Counted from the stretch's first letter, positions 1 through 9,692 are shown. The stretch: DNA of 64,000 nt from Hyphomicrobiales bacterium (GCA_900471605.1 UCEY01000004.1:1-64000), one strand, 5' to 3'. The notes: generated by a model from the sequence alone, not told the origin. Numbers and translations: made by a program.

Positions 1-2
1 GG

Positions 3-1391
3 AGGCCAGAGGGTCATCGCGCCCTGGATGAGAAGCGAGAAGAAATCGTCCGGTCAGCCATTAATGCGTTCTACTTGAAGCGGACCCGGCCGACGATCTC
101 GCAATTGGTCCGGGACGTGCAAACGAACTGTATCTCGGCCGGGCTGAAGGCGCCACACCGCAGAACGATCGTCGCCCGCCTTGAGGACATCGACCTCCAG
201 AAGCGTGCAAGGCGACGCGGTGAACAGAAGGTCGTGAAGGCGACAACGGCCGTTCCCGGAGCGTTCGGCGTGTCCCGCCCCTTGGAGGTCGTCCAGATTG
301 ATCATACCAAGGCCGATGTCTTCGTCGTTGACGAGGAAACCCGGCAGCCGATTGGTCGCCCGTGGCTGACGTTGGCGATGGACGTCTGCAGCCGGATGGT
401 CACCGGTTTCTATCTCACCATGGACCCGCCATCTCGGCTATCAACCAGCCTGTGCCTGTTGCACTCCGTCTTCGACAAATCGGTATGGTTGAGGGAGCGC
501 GAGATTAGCGAGCCGTGGCCCGTCGCCGGCCTGCCGGACATGGTGCACGTCGACAATGGTGCCGATTTCCGCAGCCGGGCGTTCCAGAGAGGATGCCAGG
601 ACGCTGGAACTGCGATCGAATGGCGACCGCCGGGTGAGCCGCGCTTTGGTGGCCACATTGAGCGCCTGATCGGCACGCAGATGGGGAGGCTGCATCTGCT
701 GCCCGGCACAACATTCAGCAACGAAAGAGAGCTCGGCGACTACAATTCCAAGCGGCATGCGGCACTGACCTTAAGGGAGCTCGAGCGCTACATCGCGCTT
801 GATATCGTCGGCTCATACCATCAGTCGATCCATAGCAGTCTAGGCCGCCCGCCGATCGCGATTTGGCGGGAGCACGAGGGTGGGACTCCGCTTCGGCTAC
901 CCCAGGATCGCCTGCGTTTCTGGCTGACTTTTCTGCCTGAACAGGAGCGTACATTGCGCCCGACTGGCATTCATCTGTTCGGCTTGCGCTATTGGTCGGC
1001 GGCGCTGAGCGCCGACGTCGGGCGTTTAGACCGGCGGCTGCTCGTGAAATACGATCCACGCGACATGTCCCGCATATTCATTCGACGGACTTCAGGAAAC
1101 TTCATAGAAGCACGCTATGCCGACGTAACGTTGCCTTCGATCACCCTGCACGAGGCGCTAACTGCACGACGCACCCTGCTGGCGAAAGGTCGCCGCGAGG
1201 TCGACACTCGCACTGTCGTCCGCACCGCAATGGCACAGCGCGAACTAATAGACACGGCGATGAGAAAGACGGCGGCTGCGAGACGCGGACAGGCCGGCAT
1301 TTCGAAATCAAAGGTGGATGATCGCGGATGGGGCTCGCTCCGCGGTGTCGACTCCAGCAAACCTGTACCCTTCGTTGAGGATACAGATTGA
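3..1391 (+). CDS. tniA: TniA-type DDE transposase (5' end cut by window)
   Basis: This transposase would cut and join transposon ends with a DDE catalytic core. The reading frame is open to the first base of the window, so the N-terminal DNA-binding part is missing; TTG at 75 is only an internal codon. Counting from that TTG, the likely catalytic residues are Asp76 (in VQIDHTKAD), Asp160 (in HVDNGADF) and Glu196 (in FGGHIERLIGT), with the spacing expected of an rve integrase core. A Mu-transposase-like C-terminal region follows, with a basic tail. The gene is 12 bp upstream of tniB. The same gene order is found in Tn552, Tn5053 and Tn7 relatives. The family call is firm; the subfamily is not resolved. 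Confidence 0.9.
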   Translation, partial: RPEGHRALDEKREEIVRSAINAFYLKRTRPTISQLVRDVQTNCISAGLKAPHRRTIVARLEDIDLQKRARRRGEQKVVKATTAVPGAFGVSRPLEVVQIDHTKADVFVVDEETRQPIGRPWLTLAMDVCSRMVTGFYLTMDPPSRLSTSLCLLHSVFDKSVWLREREISEPWPVAGLPDMVHVDNGADFRSRAFQRGCQDAGTAIEWRPPGEPRFGGHIERLIGTQMGRLHLLPGTTFSNERELGDYNSKRHAALTLRELERYIALDIVGSYHQSIHSSLGRPPIAIWREHEGGTPLRLPQDRLRFWLTFLPEQERTLRPTGIHLFGLRYWSAALSADVGRLDRRLLVKYDPRDMSRIFIRRTSGNFIEARYADVTLPSITLHEALTARRTLLAKGRREVDTRTVVRTAMAQRELIDTAMRKTAAARRGQAGISKSKVDDRGWGSLRGVDSSKPVPFVEDTD

Positions 1392-1403
1392 GCTGGAGCG
1401 AAT

Positions 1404-2285
1404 ATGAACGATGAAATCTCTCATCTGACCGTCCATGCCGTAGCGCTGCTTGCCGAGACAGACGATCGGCGCGTTCGCGCGATACGATCACGCCGTTGGG
1501 TGCTCTACCCACGTGCCAAGCAGGCGTTGGACCGGTTGAGTGCCCTCCTTGATCATCCAAGAGGTACGCGCATGCCTTCGGTCGCAATTTATGGCGACAG
1601 CGGCATGGGTAAGACGATGATCATGAAGCGGTTCCGGGATGAGCACCCGCCGAGCTTCAATCCTCTGACAGGTACGCTGAAAACACCGGTCTTGGCCATC
1701 GAAATGACCAGCCGCCCCGGCGAACGGCGCTTCTACGCCGAACTGCTCACTCTTCTCGGCGCGCCGCAACGCGCACGCGCCGACATCGCCCAGATGGAAC
1801 AGTCGGCCCTGCGGATCATGGAAGCGATCGGCGTACAGGTTCTGGTCATCGACGAGGTACACAATATCCTCGCCGGAACCTATCGCGAGCAGCGCATCGT
1901 ACTGAACACGCTGCGCTTCCTCAGCAATCGCCTGCAAATCTCACTGGTCTGCTTCGGCGTCAACGAGGCGCGAGAGGCCATCAGCGGCGACGTTCAGCTT
2001 GCGCGCCGGTTCGAGCAGTTCACCTTGAGCCGGTGGGCTGCGAACGAACAGTTCGAGACCCTTGTGGCCTCTATCCTGCGCAACACGCCGCTGCGTCGGC
2101 CCTCGGTGCTCACCCCGAAATCGCTGCGACGGATTCTGCAAATCACCGAAGGTATCACCGCCAACATCTTCCATATGATCAACAGCCTCGCGGTCAACGC
2201 CATCGAGAGCGGTCGCGAATCCATCACCGATGAGTCGGTTGAGAACTGGGAGCCAGAGTTCGAGGTCGAGGCGGCGTTCGCATGA
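1404..2285 (+). CDS. tniB: TniB-like AAA+ transposition ATPase
   Basis: This protein would be the ATP-dependent regulator that links target selection to the transposase, as TniB, TnsC and MuB do. It is 293 residues long. A Walker A motif, GDSGMGKT, lies at residues 64-71, and a Walker B motif, VLVIDE, lies near residue 150. Start ATG 1404 has a GGAG-type ribosome site about 6 nt upstream. It overlaps the next gene, tniQ, by 4 bp, which suggests translational coupling. The length and motif order fit TniB rather than an IS21 IstB protein, because the flanking genes are tniA and tniQ. Confidence 0.9.
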   Translation: MNDEISHLTVHAVALLAETDDRRVRAIRSRRWVLYPRAKQALDRLSALLDHPRGTRMPSVAIYGDSGMGKTMIMKRFRDEHPPSFNPLTGTLKTPVLAIEMTSRPGERRFYAELLTLLGAPQRARADIAQMEQSALRIMEAIGVQVLVIDEVHNILAGTYREQRIVLNTLRFLSNRLQISLVCFGVNEAREAISGDVQLARRFEQFTLSRWAANEQFETLVASILRNTPLRRPSVLTPKSLRRILQITEGITANIFHMINSLAVNAIESGRESITDESVENWEPEFEVEAAFA

Positions 2286-3133
2286 TGCGCCAGTTACCAG
2301 TAAGATTGCCATCTGTCGCCGACGAGCTCCTGTCGTCTTGGATCTGCCGGCATGCCGCCTTCTACGCGGTTCCACCGCTGGTCATGCTGCGGCATTGCCT
2401 GCCGGAGGCTTTCTCATTGCGAGCGGCCGATCTCCGATTGAGCAATGATCAGGAAACCCGCCTGGGCAAGATGTTTGCCACCGAACCGGCTATGATGCGT
2501 CGAATGACATTCGCGAATCTCACGCAATCAGCGCATCGGCTTGTTGCCGCCGGGCGGATGCAGATCTGCACGAACTGCAGTCCCCGACATAGGGGGTCAG
2601 CGCCGACTCTGCGAAGTCAGCTTCTGGGGTGGCGCATTACCTGCCCATTGTGCGGAATACAGCTTTCAAACCCCGACGGCGGCGAACTCCCCTCGCCTTT
2701 CCGACAATATCGCGGTGCCGCCCTTCGTGGCGAAAAGCTGCTGGACGATGAAGCCGAACGGGGCATCGTAACCTGGACGTCGCCAATCGAAATTGCTCGG
2801 CTTCTCCTGATGCGACGCATTCCAAGACCTATACCGTGCGAGCACGATCTCTCGCGCTTCCGGCTACTCGGCGCAATTATCCCAGATCTGGATTGCATCG
2901 TCGCTGCGGAGCAGCAAAACCTGCCCACGCCTGCAAAGCCGATCCTACCGCTTTACATGCGGTCCGCTCTGCTTGCAGGAATCGCCATGGTCGAGCGCGC
3001 AGGACCGGAGATGCTCCGAATGCTGCGTGGTCACATGATGGGTGAAAACCGGGTCCGCTTTATCCAGACCACCGAGCGGATGATAGCCCAAGGGCGCAGG
3101 TCGAACGACTGGTCTCAGATGCAATTAATTTGA
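2282..3133 (+). CDS. tniQ: TniQ family target-selection protein
   Basis: TniQ/TnsD proteins help choose the insertion site. This one is 283 residues, shorter than the roughly 400-residue TniQ of Tn5053. The N-terminal part (DELLSSWICRHA) matches the TniQ domain opening. A CxxC pair at Cys96/Cys99 and another at Cys121/Cys124 form a likely zinc ribbon. It starts inside the tniB stop codon (ATGA). Its own stop codon lies inside an inverted copy of the transposon-end repeat, so the gene runs right up to the element's terminus. The short C-terminus may mean a reduced target-recognition domain. Confidence 0.85.
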   Translation: MMRQLPVRLPSVADELLSSWICRHAAFYAVPPLVMLRHCLPEAFSLRAADLRLSNDQETRLGKMFATEPAMMRRMTFANLTQSAHRLVAAGRMQICTNCSPRHRGSAPTLRSQLLGWRITCPLCGIQLSNPDGGELPSPFRQYRGAALRGEKLLDDEAERGIVTWTSPIEIARLLLMRRIPRPIPCEHDLSRFRLLGAIIPDLDCIVAAEQQNLPTPAKPILPLYMRSALLAGIAMVERAGPEMLRMLRGHMMGENRVRFIQTTERMIAQGRRSNDWSQMQLI

Positions 3134-3216
3134 GAATCCCGCGGCCACGATTCTCACAATTAAATGCCAAGCCTGAACCAAACGGCCGCATTCTTACAAT
3201 TACGTGCCAAGCGACA
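3121..3216. repeat. Transposon right-end transposase-binding repeats
   Basis: Two 22-bp direct repeats lie at 3151-3172 and 3191-3212, exactly 40 bp apart, differing at 3 positions (shared core ACAATTA followed by TGCCAAGC). A third, inverted and one base shorter copy lies at 3121-3138 and overlaps the tniQ stop codon. The inverted and first direct copies also give an 8-bp stem (TGAGAATC at 3131-3138 with GATTCTCA at 3149-3156). The outer copy runs into the terminal CGACA. This layout is usual for TniA/TnsB binding sites at transposon ends. Confidence 0.75.
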
Positions 3217-3257
3217 GACGGATCTTGAAGTGTTCCTGCTGATCAAGGCTGCCGAGT

Positions 3258-4079
3258 TTACGATCGGCGCTTGAATGTGTGTTCGTCGGCGGGAAATGCG
3301 CGCGAACGCACGTCTCCGGCATAGGCCGCCACGGCCAACCCTACCCTCGTCCCCAATTCATCGTAGCGTTTGACGAAACGAGGGGTAAAGTCGTTGAACA
3401 GCCCCAGCATGTCATCCGAAACCAGGATCTGGCCATCGCAGGCAACCGAAGCCCCGATCCCGATCGTCGGTACTGGGATTGCCGCTGTCACCTCGCGGGC
3501 AAATTCCTCGACCGTTCCTTCGACGACAACGGCGAAAGCGCCGGAGTTTCCGACAGCTTCGGCATCGGTGCGTATCTTGGCGACCTCCCTCTCGGAGTGC
3601 CCCACCGAACGGTAGCCCCCGGCGGCGTTCACCTGCTGCGGCATCAGGCCGATATGTCCAAGTACGGGAATTCCCCGCTCAACCAGGAAGGAGATGGTCT
3701 CGGCCATCTCCCTGCCGCCCTCGAGTTTGACTGCGTCGCAGCCGGTTTCCTGCAGGATGCGAACCGCATTGCGGTAGGCGATTTCCCGGCCTTCCTGATA
3801 GCTGCCGAACGGCATGTCGACGACGACGCAAGACTTGCGCACGCCGCGCATGACCGCCTTGCCGTGGGCAATCATCATGTCGAGCGTGACGGCGATCGTG
3901 CTCTCCATGCCATAGAGAACCATGCCGACGGAATCGCCCACCAGCAAAAGATCACAATGTTCGTCCAGCAGCCTCGCCATCGGCGTCGTGTAGGCGGTCA
4001 GGCTGACGATCGGGGTGCCGCTCTTCATCGCCTGAATGCGGCTCGGCGTCAGTCGCCTCTGTGATCCGGTCGCGCTCAT
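3258..4079 (-). CDS. panB: 3-methyl-2-oxobutanoate hydroxymethyltransferase
   Basis: PanB adds a hydroxymethyl group from methylene-tetrahydrofolate to 2-oxoisovalerate to make ketopantoate, the first step of pantothenate and CoA synthesis. The 273-residue protein has the usual full length, with the metal-site segment [13 protein letters not shown] near residue 45 and the conserved segments KLEGG and GHIGLMPQ further on. It overlaps panC by 4 bp (ATGA), so the two are translated together. Its stop codon is 41 bp from the terminus of the upstream-lying transposon, but the coding sequence looks intact. Confidence 0.96.
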   Translation of the reverse strand: MSATGSQRRLTPSRIQAMKSGTPIVSLTAYTTPMARLLDEHCDLLLVGDSVGMVLYGMESTIAVTLDMMIAHGKAVMRGVRKSCVVVDMPFGSYQEGREIAYRNAVRILQETGCDAVKLEGGREMAETISFLVERGIPVLGHIGLMPQQVNAAGGYRSVGHSEREVAKIRTDAEAVGNSGAFAVVVEGTVEEFAREVTAAIPVPTIGIGASVACDGQILVSDDMLGLFNDFTPRFVKRYDELGTRVGLAVAAYAGDVRSRAFPADEHTFKRRS

Positions 4080-4948
4080 CGGGTTCCTCCAGATGCTGCC
4101 GGTCGAGGTCTGGTGATGACCCTGTTGTCGAGAAGCTTGGTCGCACCGACCCTCACGAACAACGCGACCACCACCGGATTATCGATCGCGGCCACGGTTC
4201 GAAGCGTCACCGCATCCCTCACGGCCACCACCTCGGCTTTTGCCAGGGGTTCGCGCGAGATGAAACCGGTGAGCTTTGCCTCCAGAACCAGCGGATCCGT
4301 CAGTCCTTCGTCAACAAGGCGCTCGGCTTCGTCCAGTGCACGCGGAACGACCACAGCGGCGCGCCTTTCTTCGGCACTGAGATAAACGTTGCGCGATGAC
4401 AGAGCGAGAGCGTCAGCGTCTCGGACTGTCGGTACGGAAACCACGCGCACCGGCAAGGCGAGGTCATTGACCATCTGCTTGATAATGATGACCTGCTGAT
4501 AGTCCTTCTCGCCAAAATACGCGTTCCTAGGCTGAACGATGTTGAATAGCTTGCAGACGACGGTCGCCACGCCTGCGAAATGCCCTGGGCGAACGGCACC
4601 TTCGAGTTCGTTTCCAAGCTCCGGAACATCGACTACGGTCTTCATGGGCTGCGGATACATGTCATCAGGACGGGGGGCAAAGAGGAGATCGACGCCGGCT
4701 GCCTCCAGCATCGCCCTGTCGCGGTCGAGATCGCGCGGATACCGGCTCAGGTCTTCGTTCGGCCCGAACTGCAACGGGTTGACGAAGATGGACGCGACGA
4801 CGATTCCGTTTTCCGCACGAGCACGCGACACCAGTTCCATATGGCCCGCGTGGAGATAGCCCATGGTCGGAACGAAACCGATGCTGCTTTCTCCGCGCGC
4901 TTCGGCAAGCGCAGAGCGCACGGCATCAATATTCGACAGTACCTGCAT
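4076..4948 (-). CDS. panC: Pantothenate synthetase
   Basis: PanC joins pantoate and beta-alanine with ATP to give pantothenate. The 290-residue protein is of normal length. It shows the HIGH-like nucleotide motif as HAGH at residues 33-36 (within [10 protein letters not shown]), the FGEKDYQQ segment, and a KMSKS-equivalent ALSSRN. It lies 30 bp after the pyc stop codon and overlaps panB by 4 bp, so pyc, panC and panB may share a transcript. No terminator is evident between pyc and panC. Confidence 0.96.
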   Translation of the reverse strand: MQVLSNIDAVRSALAEARGESSIGFVPTMGYLHAGHMELVSRARAENGIVVASIFVNPLQFGPNEDLSRYPRDLDRDRAMLEAAGVDLLFAPRPDDMYPQPMKTVVDVPELGNELEGAVRPGHFAGVATVVCKLFNIVQPRNAYFGEKDYQQVIIIKQMVNDLALPVRVVSVPTVRDADALALSSRNVYLSAEERRAAVVVPRALDEAERLVDEGLTDPLVLEAKLTGFISREPLAKAEVVAVRDAVTLRTVAAIDNPVVVALFVRVGATKLLDNRVITRPRPAASGGTR

Positions 4949-4978
4949 ACGCCCTCCCCGATCGTAACGCTTTATTTT

Positions 4979-7900
4979 TCATTGAACCCAAACCAACAAC
5001 AGATCCTTGACGTCGATCTGGTCACCGGCCTTAACGAGGACTTCGGCGACCGTGCCGTCCTTCTCCGCATGCAGCGCCGTTTCCATCTTCATCGCCTCGA
5101 TGGAGAGCAGCACGTCGCCGGCCTTGACCGCCTGACCCGTGGTAGCGAAGACGCGGGAGATGACGCCCGGCATTGGCGCCCCGAGATGCGCGGCATTGCC
5201 GGCGTCCGCCTTGGTGCGCGTGGCCGCCGAGCCCGAAGCGCCATGCGCCCGGTCCGGCACCTTGATGCGGCGCGGCTGGCCGTTCAGTTCGAAGAACACG
5301 GTGACGAGACCCTGCGCATCCGTCTGGCTCATCGCCTGGTTGACGATGACCAGCGTCTTGCCCTTCTCGATATCGGCGAACAGCTCCTCGCCGTCCTTCA
5401 GGCCATAGAAGTAGGCCGGCGTCGGCAGGACCGAGACGGGACCGTAAGTGTCCGAGGCGAAGGCGAAGTCGGTGAACACCTTGGGATACATCAGATAGGA
5501 GGCGAACTCGAAGTCGCTGACCTGACGACCAAGCTTCTCCTCGATTGCCTTGCGCTCGGCATCCAGATCGGCCGGCGCCAGCAGAGAACCCGGAACCGCG
5601 GTATAAGGCTCCTCGCCCTTCAGCACCTTCTTCTGGATCGCTTCCGGCCAACCACCCGGAGGCTGGCCGAGATCGCCCTTCAGCATCGACACGACCGAAT
5701 CCGGGAAGGCGATATCCTTCGCCGGGTTCTCGACATCGGCAACGGTCAGTTCCTGGCTGACCATCATCAGCGCCATGTCGCCGACCACCTTGGAAGACGG
5801 CGTCACCTTGACGATGTCGCCGAACATCCGGTTCACGTCCGCATAGGTCTGAGCCACCTTGTGCCACTTGGTATCGAGGCCGAGCGAACGGGCCTGTTCC
5901 TTGAGGTTGGTGAACTGGCCGCCCGGCATTTCATGCAGATAGACTTCCGACGCCGGTCCCTTGAGATCGCTCTCGAAGGCCGCATATTGGTTGCGCACCG
6001 CTTCCCAATAGAACGAGATTTTTCTGATCCATTCCGGATCGAGGCCCGGATCCCGTTCCGACCCGGAAAGCGCTTCGACGATCGAACCGAGGCAGGGCTG
6101 CGACGTATTGCCGGAAAGCGCATCCATTGCCGCATCGACGGCATCGACGCCCGCATCGACGGCAGCCAGCACCGTCGCCGCCGAGATGCCGGACGTATCA
6201 TGCGTGTGGAAGTGGATCGGCAGCGAGGTCGCCTCGCGCAACGCCTTGAACAGCACCCGCGCCGCAGCCGGCTTCAGCAGGCCCGCCATATCTTTCAGCG
6301 CGATGATATGCGCGCCGGCCTTTTCCAGCTCCTGAGCCAGACCGGTATAATACTTCAGATCGTATTTCGGCCGCGCGGAATTGAGGAGATCGCCCGTATA
6401 GCAGATCGCCGCCTCGCAGAGCCGGTTCTCCTCGTTGATCGCATCCATCGAGACGCGCATGTTCTCGACCCAGTTCAGGCAGTCGAACACGCGGAACAGG
6501 TCGATGCCGCCTTTCGCCGCCTGGCGGACAAAGTATTTTACGACATTGTCCGGATAGTTCTTGTAACCGACGCCGTTGGCACCGCGCAGCAGCATCTGCA
6601 GGAGCAGGTTCGGCGCATCCTCGCGGATCATCGCCAGACGTTCCCACGGGTCCTCCGTCAGGAAGCGCATGGAGACGTCGAACGTCGCGCCGCCCCAGCA
6701 TTCCAGCGAGAACAGGTTCGGCAATGCCCGCGCATAAACGCCGGCGGCCCGCGCAATGTCATAGGTGCGCATGCGGGTGGCGAGCAGCGACTGATGCCCG
6801 TCGCGCATCGTCGTGTCGGTCAGCAGCACTCGGCTTTGGTTGCGCATCCATTCGCCGAACTTTTTCGGGCCGAGCTGGTCGAGCAACTGCTTCGTGCCGT
6901 CCGGAACAGGTCCGTTGATATAAGGCAGAACGGGCTTCGCCGCCTGCGCCAAGGGTTCCGGCCGACCCTTGGTCTCCGGATGCCCGTTGACGGTCACATC
7001 GGCGATATAGGTCAGAAGCTTGGTCGCACGGTCGGCGCGCTTCACCTGCTCGAACAGTTCCGGCGTCGTGTCGATGAACCGGGTCGTATAGGTGTTGTTG
7101 CGGAACTTCTCGTGGCCGATGATCGCCTCGAGGAAGGTCAGGTTGGTCGCCACACCGCGGATGCGGAACTCGCGCAGCGCGCGATCCATGCGGGCGATCG
7201 CTTCCAGCGGCTGCGGCGCCCAGGCCGTCACCTTCACCAGCAGCGGATCGTAATAACGGGTGATGACCGCGCCGGAATAGGACGTGCCGCCATCAAGACG
7301 GATGCCGAAACCCGACGCCGAACGATAGGCAGTGATGCGGCCGTAATCCGGAATGAAGTTATGTTCCGGATCTTCGGTGGTGATGCGGCACTGCAGGGCG
7401 TGACCATTCAACCGAATGTCAGCCTGTGCCGGCACGCCCGATTCCGGCGTCCCGATCGCAAACCCGTCGAGAATGTGAATCTGCGCCTTGACGATATCGA
7501 TACCGGTGACGACCTCGGTCACCGTGTGCTCGACCTGAATGCGCGGGTTGACTTCGATGAAGTAGAACTTTCCGGTATCCGCATCCATCAGGTACTCGAC
7601 CGTGCCGGCACCGATATAGTTCGTGGCGCCGGCAATCTTCAGCGAATAGGCGGCAAGCTCGGCCCGCTGCGCTTCCGACAGATACGGCGCCGGCGCGCGC
7701 TCGACGACCTTCTGGTTACGCCGCTGGATCGAACAGTCGCGCTCGAACAGATGCACGACATTGCCATGCGTATCGCCGAGGATCTGGCTTTCCACATGGC
7801 GCGCACGCTCGACGAGCTTTTCGAGATAGACCTCGTCCTTGCCGAACGCGGCCATCGCCTCACGCTTGGCTTCCGTCACTTCCTTGGAAAGGTCCGCCTC

Positions 7901-8443
7901 GGAACGAATGACGCGCATGCCGCGCCCGCCGCCGCCCCAGGAGGCCTTGAGCATCACCGGATACCCGATTGCCGCCGCCATCTTCGCGACCTCGGCCATA
8001 TCCTCTGGCAAAGGCTCCGTGGCCGGCACGACCGGCACGCCGACCGAGACCGCCAGATTGCGCGCCGCCACCTTGTTGCCGAGCTGGCGCATGGTGTCGG
8101 CCGTCGGGCCGATGAAGATGATGCCGGCCTCGTTGCAGGCCTCGACGAATTCCGGACTTTCCGACAACAAGCCGTAACCGGGATGGATCGCATCGGCACC
8201 GGACTGCTTCGCCACCCGGATCACTTCCGGAATCGAAAGATAACTCTCGATCGGCCCCATATCCTTGGAGAGGTGCGGGCCGCGGCCGACCTGATAACTT
8301 TCATCCGCCTTGAAGCGATGCAGCGAAAGCTTGTCTTCCTCCGCCCAGATCGCGACGGTTTTTATCCCGAGCTCATTGGCCGCGCGGAACACGCGGATCG
8401 CAATCTCCGAACGGTTGGCAACCAGTATCTTCGAAATCGGCAA
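4979..8443 (-). CDS. pyc: Pyruvate carboxylase
   Basis: This biotin enzyme carboxylates pyruvate to oxaloacetate. With TTG 8443 as start the protein is 1154 residues, the length of the well-studied Rhizobium etli enzyme. That start has a GAGGA ribosome site 6 nt upstream, whereas the longer TTG at 8467 has none. Domains run in order: biotin carboxylase with ATP-grasp glycine loop (WGGGGRGM) in the first 450 residues, carboxyltransferase opening with TDTTMRDGHQS, a central allosteric region, and a C-terminal biotinyl domain with AMKM holding the biotinylated lysine. It lies 39 bp after a small hypothetical gene on the same strand and 30 bp before panC. Confidence 0.97.
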   Translation of the reverse strand: MPISKILVANRSEIAIRVFRAANELGIKTVAIWAEEDKLSLHRFKADESYQVGRGPHLSKDMGPIESYLSIPEVIRVAKQSGADAIHPGYGLLSESPEFVEACNEAGIIFIGPTADTMRQLGNKVAARNLAVSVGVPVVPATEPLPEDMAEVAKMAAAIGYPVMLKASWGGGGRGMRVIRSEADLSKEVTEAKREAMAAFGKDEVYLEKLVERARHVESQILGDTHGNVVHLFERDCSIQRRNQKVVERAPAPYLSEAQRAELAAYSLKIAGATNYIGAGTVEYLMDADTGKFYFIEVNPRIQVEHTVTEVVTGIDIVKAQIHILDGFAIGTPESGVPAQADIRLNGHALQCRITTEDPEHNFIPDYGRITAYRSASGFGIRLDGGTSYSGAVITRYYDPLLVKVTAWAPQPLEAIARMDRALREFRIRGVATNLTFLEAIIGHEKFRNNTYTTRFIDTTPELFEQVKRADRATKLLTYIADVTVNGHPETKGRPEPLAQAAKPVLPYINGPVPDGTKQLLDQLGPKKFGEWMRNQSRVLLTDTTMRDGHQSLLATRMRTYDIARAAGVYARALPNLFSLECWGGATFDVSMRFLTEDPWERLAMIREDAPNLLLQMLLRGANGVGYKNYPDNVVKYFVRQAAKGGIDLFRVFDCLNWVENMRVSMDAINEENRLCEAAICYTGDLLNSARPKYDLKYYTGLAQELEKAGAHIIALKDMAGLLKPAAARVLFKALREATSLPIHFHTHDTSGISAATVLAAVDAGVDAVDAAMDALSGNTSQPCLGSIVEALSGSERDPGLDPEWIRKISFYWEAVRNQYAAFESDLKGPASEVYLHEMPGGQFTNLKEQARSLGLDTKWHKVAQTYADVNRMFGDIVKVTPSSKVVGDMALMMVSQELTVADVENPAKDIAFPDSVVSMLKGDLGQPPGGWPEAIQKKVLKGEEPYTAVPGSLLAPADLDAERKAIEEKLGRQVSDFEFASYLMYPKVFTDFAFASDTYGPVSVLPTPAYFYGLKDGEELFADIEKGKTLVIVNQAMSQTDAQGLVTVFFELNGQPRRIKVPDRAHGASGSAATRTKADAGNAAHLGAPMPGVISRVFATTGQAVKAGDVLLSIEAMKMETALHAEKDGTVAEVLVKAGDQIDVKDLLLVWVQ

Positions 8444-8482
8444 GTGGCGTCCTCTACCAGGGAGCAAGTGGCTTAGGATGTT

Positions 8483-8755
8483 CTAGATGGTCGGCAGATC
8501 GGGCGGTGTGTGGCAAACTTTTCGATCCTCTCGAACAATTGGATCGCCTATGACCGGATAGCAGATCATAGGTTCGTCGATGAAAAACACGCCCACATCG
8601 CCAGGGAGTCCCACCCACAACTTGACGCGACGCTCATCAAGCACAATGACGTTGGTCTCGACCCGTTTCGGTAGCGCTGTACGTTTGGGCAGGACATTTC
8701 TGAGCGCTTTCAAAGCGTTATCCCACCACGTGAGCCCCGTTGATTGTGCTGCCAT
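8483..8755 (-). CDS. Small hypothetical protein
   Basis: This 90-residue protein is not recognised. ATG 8755 was chosen because GGAGG stands 5 nt upstream; a TTG 12 bp further out lies inside that ribosome site. The N-terminus contains Trp-Trp and a basic stretch (LPKRTALPKR). The rest alternates hydrophobic and charged residues in a way that suggests a small beta-rich fold. No signal peptide or membrane segment is seen. It is 39 bp upstream of pyc in the same direction, so it may be co-transcribed with it. Confidence 0.6.
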   Translation of the reverse strand: MAAQSTGLTWWDNALKALRNVLPKRTALPKRVETNVIVLDERRVKLWVGLPGDVGVFFIDEPMICYPVIGDPIVREDRKVCHTPPDLPTI

Positions 8756-9084
8756 TTTTTCCTCCAAACATCAGCGGCGGTCGAAGCGACATTGAACCGC
8801 TTTGGAGCGGCGACAGTCTCGGTTGAAAACTCGTCATCCAATCTCAATCGACTGGAGGACAGTCTGCCAACGTGATCCACGTCCTTATTGGAGCCGGCCG
8901 AAGCGCGGGAGACAGCTGCGCCAATCAGCACATTGATGCGATTTGGCCAAATTTGCTTTAGTGTCGGCTTTGGCAAGGCGGCGATCAGGATATTGCCGAT
9001 GCCGCCGGCTTCCGCTTTTATTCGGATACGTTTGTATGCTTGCCCCGCAAACTCTCCGTCGCGCGAGAACCTCATAGGGCGCAT
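8756..9084 (-). other. Gap with a weak possible reading frame
   Basis: This 329-bp stretch lies between the UPF0262 gene and the small hypothetical gene. A frame of 124 codons opens at ATG 9084, directly after the UPF0262 stop codon, and runs into the next gene to 8710. It has no ribosome site and no recognisable motif, and its codon use is mixed, so it is not called as a gene. The promoter of the small gene at 8755 probably lies in this stretch. Confidence 0.4.
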
Positions 9085-9648
9085 CTAACGGCCGCAGACT
9101 GCATTCCTTTCATCGGAGGCAGAATGGTTGAGAGTTCCTTTATGCTGAGGCGCGTGACAGGTTTCCTCAATGCCGCCAGGAACAAGATGCTGGGCAACAA
9201 TAAGAGTAAACAGCCCTCGAGCCGTGTCGAGGTCGAGTTCTACTTTCGAAGAGAGCCGTTCTCGTAAAAGTTCCGACGCCTCATTGTGGATAGCTCGCCG
9301 GGTCATGTCGAGTGCCTGAAGACGATAGGGATCCGCATGTGTGGTCGCGTGGCCATGTGCATTACATATCATGACATAATTGCTCACGACGCGCTTGAAC
9401 GGACCGAACGACAAGATATGGGAGATGATTGGCGCACCATTCATATCGGCCACATGAATGGCAAATCTCGACCCTTGAATGCACAATATGACTTGATAAG
9501 GTCCGCTGTCTCGTCCGACCAACTCGAAGTGATTCCCCTCCAGGATTTCGGCGATCACGAGATTTTCCTCCGCCTCGGCGTGGCTCCTTTTTCTCAAATG
9601 TTCGCGTTGAATTTTAATGGCGCAAATTCGGTTGCGGGCCTCCGGCAT
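9085..9648 (-). CDS. UPF0262 family protein
   Basis: This is a member of UPF0262, a family of unknown function largely limited to Alphaproteobacteria. Start ATG 9648 is preceded by GGGAGGAG 8 nt upstream, giving 187 residues. Family-like segments are GPYQVIL, SHILSFGPFKRVV, NYVMICNAH, DMTRRAIHNE and DLDTARGLFTL. Members are usually near 160 residues, and this one has an extra C-terminal tail of about 25 residues rich in polar residues. It lies 44 bp after a 59-residue gene and downstream of aceA, in the same direction. Confidence 0.85.
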   Translation of the reverse strand: MPEARNRICAIKIQREHLRKRSHAEAEENLVIAEILEGNHFELVGRDSGPYQVILCIQGSRFAIHVADMNGAPIISHILSFGPFKRVVSNYVMICNAHGHATTHADPYRLQALDMTRRAIHNEASELLRERLSSKVELDLDTARGLFTLIVAQHLVPGGIEETCHAPQHKGTLNHSASDERNAVCGR

Positions 9649-9692
9649 TTGCGCCACTCCTCCCTGAAGTCGAACGAAAAAACTCGCGATTG

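Larger units (their letters stand above)
1..3216 (+). mobile_element. Right part of a TniA/TniB/TniQ transposon
   Basis: Three same-strand genes (DDE transposase, AAA+ ATPase, TniQ) run to a repeat-rich end that finishes in CGACA at 3212-3216. On the other strand this reads TGTCG, the terminus typical of Tn402/Tn5053-type elements. The left end lies outside the window, so the total size, any cargo and the 5-bp target duplication cannot be seen. If the end is right, GACGG at 3217-3221 would be the target duplication. No resolvase gene follows tniQ, so co-integrate resolution would need a gene outside the window. Confidence 0.8.

Noticed and set aside
4580-8476. A 1298-codon open frame on the plus strand
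   Set aside because: It is antisense to pyc and panC, which are certain. Its protein is rich in Arg and His with no domain, as expected for a shadow of GC-rich coding DNA.
8710-9084. A 124-codon minus-strand frame
   Set aside because: It has no ribosome site, overlaps the better-supported small gene at 8483-8755 and shows no motif. It is kept only as a note on the gap.
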